In this document: positions 36,931 to 47,749 of the stretch, piece by piece | How positions within the stretch are numbered: the first letter of the stretch is position 1 | Layout of the letters: each line of letters begins with the position of its first letter | Assembly (NCBI GenBank): GCA_905221605.1 | Contig: CAJNDS010002446.1 | Location: 235,537-299,536 of the forward strand | DNA: 64,000 nucleotides | Source: Symbiodinium natans | Lineage: Eukaryota > Sar > Dinophyceae > Suessiales > Symbiodiniaceae | Reading direction: 5' to 3' | The notes under the pieces: model-generated | What the model was told of the DNA's origin: nothing | The model's database searches: none | Seen by the model: the letters and a program-made list of their open reading frames with translations, nothing else | Program-made: the position numbers and the translations under genes

Positions 36931-37389
36931 TCATACCGTAATACTTCCCAGTGAGAGCATCATATCAATGGTTTCTATAGATTTGTTTTCCTTAACTGCT
37001 TGGGAACGCGTTGGGTCTGGCGGCTGCTCAACCGCAGCTTTCGTGTTGAAAAAAAGCTTGCCACGTGGTGGCATGTTCTGTTCAGCTTCAGATAGTTGCC
37101 ACGAGGTGATGGTTTCAACGGCACGCCCTGCAGCTTGCCAGTTGTTGGTGTTCTCAGCTGCATGCCCCGCAGCTTCATTTTCACACTCCCAATTGCCCCT
37201 CCCATCAAAAGTGGCTTTCTCGGCTGCCCACCCTGCAGCGGTTTTCGTGGCTACCAGCCTGCATCCTCCGCTGCCCGCCTTGCAGTTCTGGTCCGGAGTT
37301 TCCTTTCTTGGAGGACGCACTCTGGTCCTCCAATCCCCCGTGGTGTCTGGTCGCTCAGATTGCTGGAATGCCTTGCAGTTGTTTGGCAA
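36931..37389 (-). CDS. Unrecognised open frame with degenerate Ala-rich repeats
   Basis: 152 codons on minus with loose repeats (AAGWAAEKATFDGRGNWE, AAGHAAENTNNWQ, AAGRAVETITSWQ). The plus strand is also open over the same DNA, so this may be a diverged short tandem repeat rather than a gene. Confidence 0.18.
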   Translation of the reverse strand: MPNNCKAFQQSERPDTTGDWRTRVRPPRKETPDQNCKAGSGGCRLVATKTAAGWAAEKATFDGRGNWECENEAAGHAAENTNNWQAAGRAVETITSWQLSEAEQNMPPRGKLFFNTKAAVEQPPDPTRSQAVKENKSIETIDMMLSLGSITV

Positions 37390-37449
37390 TCAGGGATTGA
37401 ACTTCAGTTATTCCTCCATTGAAAATGGATGCTTAAGTCCTGAAGCTTG

Positions 37450-39130
37450 AAGATTATTTCATGTGGTGATCAAATCAGCATGGTTTGGAACTTGATTTTA
37501 TTGGATGTGAGTTTTCCAGCTCGAGCCGTGGTAACTTTTTCCCGCCCCGCCCTCCCGGGGGATGTTGACAGACGTTGCGGGACGCTCGTTCAAGTTGGAT
37601 ATGCGCAGGTAGTACTTGCGAACATGTCATCACTCATGTTTGGACGTGAGTGTTTTGCAATGGTCACCTGGGAGGCAAGAACAACGAAGGTATGTGCGGT
37701 ATTCATGAAATTGAGCTACACAGCAAGCAACATGGTCGTTTTACTTTTCAGCATAGGCTGGTTGCACACACCCACAAAGATGCTCGCTGTGTGGCCATGT
37801 TCGCTGTGTGGCCATGGACTGGGCCGTCCGAGGGCTTGGCAAAACATGGGGCTTAAAAGGCTCCTCGTTCTCGCAGCAAATTCGTTCACATTCTGCAGTC
37901 AATGCATTGTGCAGGTACACCACAACTCTGCACGTTCGTCAAGCTGCTCCGAGCCAGGCTCCGTTTTTATTTTCATGATGCCCCATGTCAATGCCAGGTC
38001 TTGTAGTGAAAATAGAATCGTTTTTAACGTCGATTCTAAAGTGCGGTGTTTCTCGAAGATTCTTGTGGGCTTCTTGATTGAAAAGAGTGGTATGGCAGGG
38101 ATGCTGATGGTGCAACGACGGCCTCGTGGTCTTTGGAACTGGAAGCACAAGCCTTCGTTGACTGGGTGATCGTTGAAGGCACACTGTGGTTTCTGTCATG
38201 CTGTGTCCGCTTGTTGATCCTCGTGTGTATCTGAGCATGCTGGGAAGCAAACATGAGAATTCCATTCCATGTGTGGCAACTTGCAGTTTGTCGCTTTGTA
38301 TTGGCCGTCCTGGACTCTTCAATGGTAATGTCAAGGGAAGTGAGATGCACAAATGCGCGGACGGCTGCCATTGTGTGGAAAGTGCCGGCAAGTGCCGGCC
38401 GAGCAATCATGACGGTGTAGATAGTCAGATATACTGCGTCCAAGGTTTGGCATTGTGTGGTCGGCTTGAGATGGGCATGTTTCTGAAATGTCTGCGTGAT
38501 CGAGTGATGCGGTGTCCGTTTTGAAAGGTTGCCCAAGCTTGACCTAGGCTTGAGCCGAAGGCACCTCTTTTCATGTTCTGCTGTACAAGCTCCCAGTAAG
38601 AGTCATGGGTTCATCTGGTCTAACATGACCGCATGTCCCACCTCATCAGCCAGACTGGTACTAGCAACTCGTGAGTCACATTTGAAAGCCAACTGCGAAG
38701 TCAACATGCTGGAGAAACTTTGCACTTTTCATATTCACCTCTGAAAGCATCGTCGGAAGTTCTGTTGCATCGTAGCAAGGATGAGAGAGCCGTAGTTTTG
38801 TTTCTTTCTTGACAGGTGGTATTCTTCCAAAAGCTTGCCAAGTGTTGGCCGAACGACCTGACATTGTTCAGGATGCGAAGCCTTGCTTTGCCGATAATTG
38901 TTGGCTTCTGACCCTGTTTTTCCCAGCAATGTAATAAATAGTACTACATGTAAGTCCGGCGGGGTGCGACCGTGCAAGGAGAAGACCTACCGTCAAGCTT
39001 TGTCGCGGTGCCAAGTCAGCTGTGAGCCGGTCCCATTCAAGGAGTGCCTTGGCGAAGTCGCAAGTATCACCACATTTGGTCATACTAAAGTTAGTTGACA
39101 AAGATGTGCGTTCGCAGGCTGGCAGCAGCC
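37450..39130. other. No recognised gene
   Basis: Open frames occur on both strands (the longest is 240 codons on plus from 37447), but none has family motifs or clean exon borders. Confidence 0.35.
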
Positions 39131-39189
39131 TGACCCTGCCCCCCTTTGAATGTCACTTTGTCCTGGGTTGAGCTAACACCTGCAAGGAT

Positions 39190-40126
39190 CCAAAGCATCA
39201 TCAGCCACTGGGCATATACTGCCACGTGCTTCCAGCACAAGCTTCAGCAGAGCCTTGCCGGCTTTTCAGGTGGGGATGGGCTCTCTGCACACATCGAGGC
39301 TCTGGGTGGCCTGCAGGACAGCTTTCGTGGCGCTTTGAGCGCAGCGTATCGTCTCTGCTAAATGTCATGCAGCCTGCCTGACATCCGCATTCGTCATGCT
39401 TCGAGAAGTGGGTCTGCATTGGGATTTCATCTCTACCATAGATGCTGTCAACACAGGAGGAGCCATTGTCCACGGGCAGTGTGGGGCAGGCCTGGCGCTC
39501 TGCCCCGTTCTTGTCTGTTGGTTCCTGGGTGTTGGCATGCACGCATAATTTCGTGCTTTGCGCTCACGCTCGGCGTTGCACAGCCACATCGTCGCCAGGT
39601 GCATTTCTGTGGAGATGGTCACGTCGTCAAGGCAGGGTCTTCAAGTGGCCTCGAAGAGCTGCAAACACTTGGTTGCTGTCAAGGTGGCCCTGTCGAAGAA
39701 GAAGCGTGAAATGCAGCGGCAGTTCTCTTGGCTGAAGGTCACGGCAGTGGATGCCACGTGTTTTTGACCCAGTCGTTGTCAGAAGCTTTCGATTCCTTTT
39801 GCGAGGCGTTGGTGAAGCTACCAGGCCTCCAGAAGTCAATTCTTGCAGACGTTCAGTACGTTGCAGGACCAATCAAGGACGCTTGCTGGTAGCCTTCATC
39901 GGGGAGTAGACGGGCTTGAAAGTTGAAGCTTAGGCTCCAGGGTGACCTCAAACCTTCGCAGGAGCACATACTGGCTGAGTTTGACTTGCGTGGTGAGCAG
40001 CAGCGTCTTCGCTTGGCTGTAGCCGCGCTGCCCCGGGCGCAAGCATTGTTGGGCGAGGAGCCGATCCAAAGTGCGCACTCTGTCTCAGCGACGTTTGAAC
40101 ATTGCCTTGCTTTGCTAGGAGTGTGA
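39190..40126 (+). pseudogene. Unrecognised coding-like tract with in-frame stops
   Basis: After an AG at about 39715 the frame reads AVLLAEGHGSGCHVFLTQSL, continues through SEAFDSFCEALVKLPGLQKS and ADVQYVAGPIKDACW, then meets TAG and, ten codons later, TGA. The same frame then resumes with LRLQGDLKPSQEHILAEFD to a stop at 40126. The roughly 45-base gap with two stops is too short for a usual intron, so decay is likely. An upstream stretch (39240-39360, LSAHIEALGGLQDSFRGAL) may belong to it. Family unknown. Confidence 0.35.
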
Positions 40127-40129
40127 CTT

Positions 40130-41460
40130 CGAGATTCGTGTACCACAAGTCTCGGACAAAAGCACCCAGCATGTCGGATGTTATGAATGTGCTTGTTGAC
40201 AGCTAGATGATGATGAGATTTCAGAAGGCTGTGTGTGTGGCACAGGTGATGATAATGACACGGGAGCGTGGCATGTTGTTCAAGGACCTTCTCGACCAGG
40301 ACTGCGGATATCAAGCAAATTGCAGCGGCATCAGCTGATTGGTCTAGCACGCAGGATTCTCGGATGCTTCATACCATCAAGCTAATGTGGCTGCGCAGAG
40401 TTTTGCCGCTTGGTTAATCCGAATTCGAGTGTTTTTCAGTCGCAGCCTCGTAACGCCATCGATCCTCTCAGGCGACTTTGGGGCGTCTTCACCCTGGGTC
40501 TCGGATGGTTCCACTCAGCCCCGTGGCTTGTAGACCGTGATGTTTTTTTTTGAGTCAGAGCAGCTGGGTCTCAGTCAAGGACAGCATCAGTACGCCATAG
40601 TTTTTGGATAGAGACCAGGGAACTAAAAAGTTCGAGGACCCACATCCCGGCAACCTCATGATCTCGGAGGAGCAAGATATAGAATGGAACTCAACTGAAT
40701 ACAGCAGTGAATACAGCAGTTTACAAGCTGAGTGTCTTGTGAGGACAATGCGCTGGTGTTGTTGGATTGGGGCTCAGTCACTGTACTTGACCGCAATCAG
40801 CTGGAGGCGTGCTGGGTCGTCATATCAGTCATCTGACCGCCACAGTATTGTCCTCTCATTCGCTTCACTTCTGTTCCCCTGCTAGGACTTGCGGACTCTC
40901 TTCAGCGCTTTTGCACAGCGCCCAGTCGAGGTGGGGCAACAGAACACGCGCTTTGGGGGCTGCAGCAATGTCTTCATGCAGGGAATCTTCTGAGGCAAAA
41001 CCAAAACCGCAGACCAAAGCGGTAGGGTCTTTGCCATGAAGGTTTATGAAACATCAGCTGTGTTTTGCATCATCTTCTGTTGCTTGCGTCGGACCTTGCC
41101 TGCAATCCTTAAGGCTCCAGGCCACTATAGTTTAAGGGGGAGGTTCAGATGGCCTCGTTTGGGCAAGGCAAGGGCCCTTGTGCTCGAAACTGCCATGCAG
41201 GTGGCCGTGGCGACTTCATGCCTGCGACGTTTGCAGTTGAGAACCAAGAAGGCCCCCCCCCCTCCCCTTCGTTTCTCCTTCGTTCTTACCCAACCCGGGG
41301 CTTTTTCGTCCAGGGCAGGCAGGATTCTGCACAGCTGAGGACACGGATGCTGGTTTAATGCAACTGGCAGTCTCCACGCTGGCCATGGACATCCTTGTTT
41401 GCCCAGAGGTCCAGAGATCTTTCGGAGAGGAGGAGGATCTCTAGGGATCCCTCTAGAGTT
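40130..41460. other. No recognised gene
   Basis: No motif or supported exon seen. It may include the 5' end of the EF-hand gene, whose first exon was not identified. Confidence 0.35.
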
Positions 41461-41466
41461 CAGAGA

Positions 41467-44400
41467 TTTTCAGAGCCGGGTTTCCAGAACCTTCACGAGA
41501 TTCTCTGGTGTCTGCGATTTCGCAAAAGGACCTTCCAAAGCACATTCCCCAAGAGCTGGCACAGCTCATCCGTTGCCAGGTGGCAGTTGGGCCGAATCCC
41601 TAAAGTCCCATAAATTTCCGTAGGCTCCTCTCTTGAGGTGTGGTGGCCACGCTGGAAGGTTCGGCCTCACGAGTTGGCCGCATGCGCGTGCTCCCGCTGT
41701 GGCTTCCCACCTTGGGCAAGGCCCGACGATCTTGCAGTGCTCAGCATTCCTCGGGGGATTCACTTCGGACTTGCAGGCCATGGACTGCGTTGAAGATGCG
41801 CCCCTTGTGCCTGGTGTCCGCAGCTTGAACAGCAAGCAGCCAGATCTCACCAGATCTCACCAGTGGCTGATCACAGTTGTTGCGTTGCCAGCCAGGCAAC
41901 GATGGGTCTGCCGAAGTTGGCCACCGAGACTTGAGGCTGGCTCGCTGAGCTCGCGGTGAGAGGGAACTCACAGGGGAACAAGCTGTTGCCCGCTTTGGAC
42001 ACTGGCTAGGACAAGCAAGTCTCGATGGATCCCATCCTTCTCCAGGCTTCGGAGCAAAGCAGTTGATGAAGGGTTCACAAAACATTGCGTGTCCGCCACA
42101 ACATCAACGATATCAACGATGCGGCGTTTGGAATCACCGGTTTAGCGCCAGGTCGGCTGGGCTGTCCGATGATGAGCTTCGAGATAAGTTCTCCGAGCTT
42201 GACATGGACGAGAGTGGCAAGTTGTCCCGGTTTGGGGGCTCAGTCGCGAAAGCTTTGAGGGAGCAAACGTTTACGTCTTCGCCCTTCCAGCGATGTCTGG
42301 CCGGCCCTCCGAGGCAAGAGGCAGAAGAAGCGCTGCGGAAGATGGGGCGATCACATGCAGAAATCGAGCAGGAGCTGTCATGCAAGAATCATGCAGGGTT
42401 ACCCGCAAAAAGAGCAACTCTTGCAGCCGTGACGTAATGGAACATCACGAGGAGCTGGGAGGCTGGCCCCCGGAAGAAGGTGTCGACTTCCTCACATTCA
42501 GGCACTTCATGGCGCTTCCATTCCTGCTACCTTAACTGTCGGGTGTGCGTGTGATTGCATGGGTTTGGGTTCAGAAAGGCGCTCCTTTCGCATCTGTCTG
42601 GAAGGCAGATGGCTAAAGCACGCCGATCTTCATGGCTTCCCAACTTCAAGACGAACGCAGAGGTCGACGCCGGCAAGGCCAGTGACTCTGTCCGTAGAGA
42701 TCTTTGGAACTCCGCGCGATGCAGAGGAAGCATCGGTTGGTATGTCCAAGGCGGGTCGAACATTTAGCAAGATCGACACAGATGCCTTCGGACAGCTCCT
42801 GGGCCGGGAGGACACAGGGAACAAGAGGCATCCAGAGGCATCAAGAGGCGGAGGCAGAAGAGAGAGAAGAAGGAGAGATGCAAGCTGCAATCTTCTACCT
42901 CTCATCTCAATTTGGGCTTATGCGGAGCGCTGCGCCGGAGCTCTTGACGGAGTTTCTGATGTTTGGCGGCAAGGGAGCAACCACTCTCGGTTCGCACTCC
43001 TCTGTTCGCCATGGCTTTGTCCTGCTGCGGTTTCTCGCGCGGCTTGCTAAGTGCTCGGTTGGCCATGAACCAAGAGAAAGTGACCGTAGCCCTAGCTGGC
43101 TTGGGCTTTGCAGTCCTCCGTCGGTGCAGGTGGCTACCGAGGAGATTTCTGCGCTGTCAGGGTTCGAGCGATTGTGAGCACTTGAGGTTGTCGGAGGAGG
43201 CTTGGCCGAAGCGGCCCAGTGTTAAAGTACACTGCTCTAGGGCGACCACTTGGTGGCACTGAAACTTTTCGACTTGAAGGGTTCGGCCAGTTCTCTCCAA
43301 GATGCTGCAGTTTTCGTCGAGGCGGCGCCAGCTTACGGTGATGTGTGCTTTGTCCGACATGAAAACAAACACAAGCGGCGCCTGACTGTGGGTGTCGTTG
43401 TAGATGCAGAAGTCAACGGTCTTGTTGTCATTTTGCCACAGGATCGGGCTTGATCGGGCTTTCCTGACTGCGTGTCCGTGACAACTGTTGCCAACCTTTG
43501 TATCGGAACCTGCCGGCTGACAAAGTGCATTTGAATGGGTTGGGTTCACTGGTGTCTGATCGTCCAAGGCTCGTTCACTCAACCTGCATGAATTTTGCCC
43601 TGGTTCCGGGAGCCTTTCCGACAGGAAACAGTGTTTCGTGGGACCCGCCTGTGTCCAGAGCTGCCTATGACGATCCTGCGTGGATCAACAGTCTGGCTGA
43701 CAGGCTACCGACAGGACGTGTAACGTACAGGAGATCCGTACGTACAGGACTTCGTCGAAACATCTTTGTAAGAATCGTCAGCGCTCGCGTGTGCTAGTGT
43801 TGATCGATAGTAGGGTTTGTTAGCAAGGTTCTCCAGCTTACATGCAACGGGGAGTGGAATGTCGGCCACCTGGCCTGTGCCTTTCCTGGCCCCCACTGGT
43901 TTAGCTTCTGTGGTGAACGACCGGATCGGGCAATTTGGACAGCTTCCACCTCTTGTAGCAATGGTGAAGTATGTGTCACACACACACACACACAGTCACA
44001 GCCATGTACTGCGACTGGACCCTTGTGACGCAGACCCTTGCGACCACGCGTTGCAACAGATGGGAGAGAACGATTGAGTGAGTGTAGCAACAGCAGCAAC
44101 GTTCGGCTCTTGCCTTTCGACCACCTCCAGCGTGCATAGCAGGAGATTGCTGATGCGCTGGCAGACTACGGCAAAAGCCAGAAGCAGATAGAGGATCTAG
44201 CTCCCTGATTTTTCATTGAAGCTTGCGGGCTGGAATAGGAGGCTGAGCACTCTGCCTGATTCCGCTTTGTCTACTTAAGGTTGCTGGCATGCCCGACGAT
44301 CAGGAGCTGGACTTCCCTGGCTTTTTGGAGCTATTGGGTCGCGAGCCCAGCCCTGCCTCCAGCCCATCAAAGCGCTCGTCCTTGTGGAGCCGTGTCTCTC

Positions 44401-47400
44401 AACGTGTTTCCGCGCTGTCCTCCCTGGTGTCCCCGACGATGTCGGAGGACACAGGGCTTCATAGAAAACATACGAAAACCGTCAGTTTGCAGTTTCAGCT
44501 CTGATCTGTGCTGCAGCGCTGCAGACATCACTGTGACATCGCGTATCCAGGAGCAGCTGAAGGCCAAGTTCGAGGAGATCGACGTGGACCAGAGCGGAAA
44601 GCTATCGCGGCAGGAAGTGGAAGCAGCCCTCATCCAACTTGGGAGGCGTGGAGAGTGGCTGTATGTTGCTGTGATGTCTGGGAAAGCATCAGGTTCCGTT
44701 TGTGAAAGGTCCCCTGGCGAAGTGGAGCACGAGCTGAGTCGGTGGCCTTTGGAGGACGGTGTGGACTTCAGAAGCTTCCGTCTGATGGCGACCTGGCTTG
44801 GATCAGGCCTGGGCTCCTGGACTTGGAACTGACCGGTTTCCTAAGGCCAAGCATCCGTACGCTCGGGCAGATCTGGGCTTCATTGGCCCCAAGGCAGGCG
44901 CTGAGTTCCTGCTACCCAAACCCTCAAATTTGCCGAAAGGATGTTGAGGCCCTAAGCCCCCTGAAGCCCCCTGAAACCCCTTCTGAAGCCCCTTCTGAAG
45001 CCCCTTCTGAAGCCCCTTCTGAAGCCCCCTGAAGCCCTGACATTGCTGAGTCCTCGCTGCGACCAGGATGCGGATCTTCGGGATGCTTTCGACGTGATCG
45101 ATACCGACCACAGCGGGCAGCTGATGGGCCGCGAGGTGCCCAGAGAGCTCCGCAAAACTTAGCAGTTCAGGGTTGCTTAGGGTTGTTTAGGGTTGTTTAG
45201 GGTTGTTTAGGGTTGTTTAGGGTTGTGTAGGGTTGTGTAGGGTTTTTGGGCTACGGTAGAGGGTTAATACGATTCAGGGTTCTTTTTCCGGTTGTGCGCA
45301 GAGGAGATTTCAGACGCTCTGCGCGAGCTTGGAAAGAGTCAGAAGCAGATTTCTCGTTTGGCCGGTGCCTTAGCCGTTCTTCGTTGCGCTTGCAACCCTG
45401 AACTCTGAACCCTCGCATGTTCCCAGGTGAGCGACCTGCCCGAGGAGCGAGCCACTCCCCGTTCACCAGCACTCAACATGACTTTTCAGACCCTGGAGCC
45501 TGGTGTTTGCAAAGTTGCCTGGTGTTTGCAAAGTTTGAAGAGAGGCGTGTCAAGGGGCTTGTCGCCTGTTGCAGGATCAGTTCTTGGACTTCGAGGGTTT
45601 CCAGCAGCTGGTGAAGGGGAAATCCTTTGCCAGCCACTGGCCTTGGGTTTCCTGCCAGCAACGTCAAGCAAAGACAGCCCGGGAGTGAGTACAGTGCGGT
45701 GTGGCTGAGCAGTGGTTGCTGTTTATGTTGCTTTGCAGGGATCCTTTTCAGATGGGATGACAGAGGACTGGCTCATGTCTTTCGTTTCGGAGGGCAAAGA
45801 ATTCTGAAAGCGTTTGTTGCATCTGTAGAACACGGAAGTGCCAAGAAAGACAGGGGACAAAGGCATGGTTTCCTGACTTTTTAGTTCCTGACCAACCACA
45901 GCACCTGTCACATCCATCGCATCTTGCGATCGTTCACCCTCGAAATCCCTTCCGCTTCTAGCTTTGTGAACTAAACCTGTTGAGTCGTTAAGGGAAGAGC
46001 CAGGATGGTAGACTGAGGGTGTCATGGGTGCTGTGGTTGGACGGATTAAACACCAAAACGTCTTTCTACCAGCCAGACTTTTCTTTGCCCACCGGCTGTG
46101 GAATCTCTCAGGTATGTACCTTTCACCTGGTTATTCAGGATGTCGTCTGACTTCCTGAAGAACCTACCTCTTGTAGTCCAATGCCATTGAATACCAAGCA
46201 CCGAACTAACTCTCTAGGAAAACCCGAACGTCGATCTCAGCCGCTTCGCTTAGAGGTGGGTTGAGGGAGGAGTGTTCACGCAAACTCCCTCCAAGGATCT
46301 TGAGTTCAGAGCCCAGCTTGAGCTGTTAAGTCCTCTAGCACTATGGGCTTCCAGAGTCTTGTGCTGGTCGTGTTTTGGACTTTTTCCACCGCGAGGCTAG
46401 ACTTGGGGAGGGTCGGGGCCTTGTCGAGGGTTCTGTGAAGCTTTCGTCAACCCCCCCTCCCCCACTCTCCACTCTGCCATGCCGGGGGGGCAACTTAGTT
46501 TAGGGAGAGTGTTCGTCAAGTTTGTAGCTGTCATCATCCTACGCGAAGAGGAGCAGCTGCGGGCCATGTTCAGCGACATAGATGCCGATGGCAATGGCAA
46601 GCTGTCTAGAGAGGAGATCGAGCAGGCATGGCACCATGCTGTTAAGGGCTTCAGAACTCGGGACATGTGGGGGGAACCATGGGGGACCGAACCTCAATAT
46701 GCCAACTCCGCAGGCCCTTTTGCAGCTGGGAAGATCCCACGCTGAGATTGACAAAGAGCTTCGAAAATGGCCCTGCGAAGATGGTGTGGACTTTGACACC
46801 TTTAAGCTCCTTGCTTGCTGTGTGAGGGCCCGGTATCGCAGAACCTTGCTCAGCAATCCAAGCCCCCACGCACCCAATATTTCCAAACCCCCAGTTTCCC
46901 TACAGGCTAATGACGAAGCCGCCCAAAGTTTCATGGCTGCGCGATTTTCCTGGTCTCCACTCCTTCACGGACGCCATCTCTGACTTCTTCGGTGCCTGGG
47001 AAGAGTGTTGGGGTTCAGGGTTCCGGGTTTTGGGAGTATCCAGGTTAGGGAAGACTGGCAGGCTGCCACGCGGCTGCTCACAAGTGCGTCGAGAGGGTAC
47101 ACTCCAAGTAGATGCCCCCCACCCCCTGTTTTGCCACTTGCGCGAGGTGGTTTCAGCGATGACGAACTGTGGGATGCCTTCGATAAGATCGATGTCGAAG
47201 CTCGCCGGGTAAAAGAGGGGGTTCTTGAGGACGTTGGGTGTCTTTGGTGGTCTTGTTCAGGCCCCAATATTGACACACTGCTTGTCTTGTGTGTAGCTCT
47301 GTTCAGCCGCCCAGGATAACAGTGGAAAGCTCGAGTCGCTTGAACGCAATGCCTGCGCTTGCGTTCTGATTCGGGATTTGGAGCAAGAAGAAAGCGGGCC

Positions 47401-47747
47401 CACAACAAAAGAAGTCGCTTGTAACGTTCTGAGGCTTTTGTGCTTGCAGAGCGTAGTATGGTTTTGTGTTGCCTTGCGTGAGGAAGTGTGAGCTTGCACA
47501 AGCTCTCCATGACATGGGCAAGAGCCAATCGAGAATCGACCGTTTGCTCGAGCGGATGCCTGATGGTCAGGAGCTCGTAGGCTGCCCAGTTTCAGGTCCA
47601 AGTGTAATGAGTTCTACGCAAAGGTCAATGATGTATAGAAGAGGTGTAGAGAGGCTGTTGTAGCCCTGGTGACCAAAGGATTTCGAAGATTTCCGTGCGC
47701 TTGTGCCTGGGCTGTGCAAGCAGACATTCTTGCCTAGGCGCTTCTGA
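41467..47747 (+). CDS. Large EF-hand calcium-binding protein, three tandem pairs of modules, intron-rich
   Basis: Six EF-hand modules alternate as type A and type B. Each is a calcium loop, a helix (like EALRKMGRSHAEIEQEL) and a shortened, degenerate second loop (A: WPPEEGVDFLTF; B: MPDDQELDFPGF). Calcium loops: A1 LDMDESGKLSR, B1 IDTDAFGQLLGRE, A2 IDVDQSGKLSRQE, B2 IDTDHSGQLMGRE, A3 IDADGNGKLSREE, B3 DVDNSGKLESLE. Supported exons include 42152-42229, 42312-42369, 42452-42511, 44143-44199, from 44280, to 44645, 44709-44787, to 45135, 45304-45360, 45427-45444, from 45575, to 46625, 46714-46812, to 47196, 47315-47344, about 47493-47576 and 47679-47747 (stop). A coding exon at about 41467-41579 (KDLPKHIPQELAQLIRCQ, donor CAG|GTGGCA) probably belongs upstream; the start codon was not found. 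Donors are GT, GC or GA; acceptors AG|G. Likely a calcium sensor or buffer; partner unknown. Confidence 0.88.
44945..45035 (+). repeat. 12-bp minisatellite in an EF-hand gene intron
   Basis: GAAGCCCCTTCT and shorter GAAGCCCCCT units, about seven copies, lying before the B2 exon. Confidence 0.85.
45165..45248 (+). repeat. TTTAGGGTTG repeats inside an EF-hand intron
   Basis: About seven copies of the decamer TTTAGGGTTG, a telomere-like variant, within the intron 45136-45303. Confidence 0.88.
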
Positions 47748-47749
47748 TC

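Noticed and set aside
37447-38169. 240-codon plus-strand frame
   Set aside because: No domain, no splice context, and the opposite strand is equally open.
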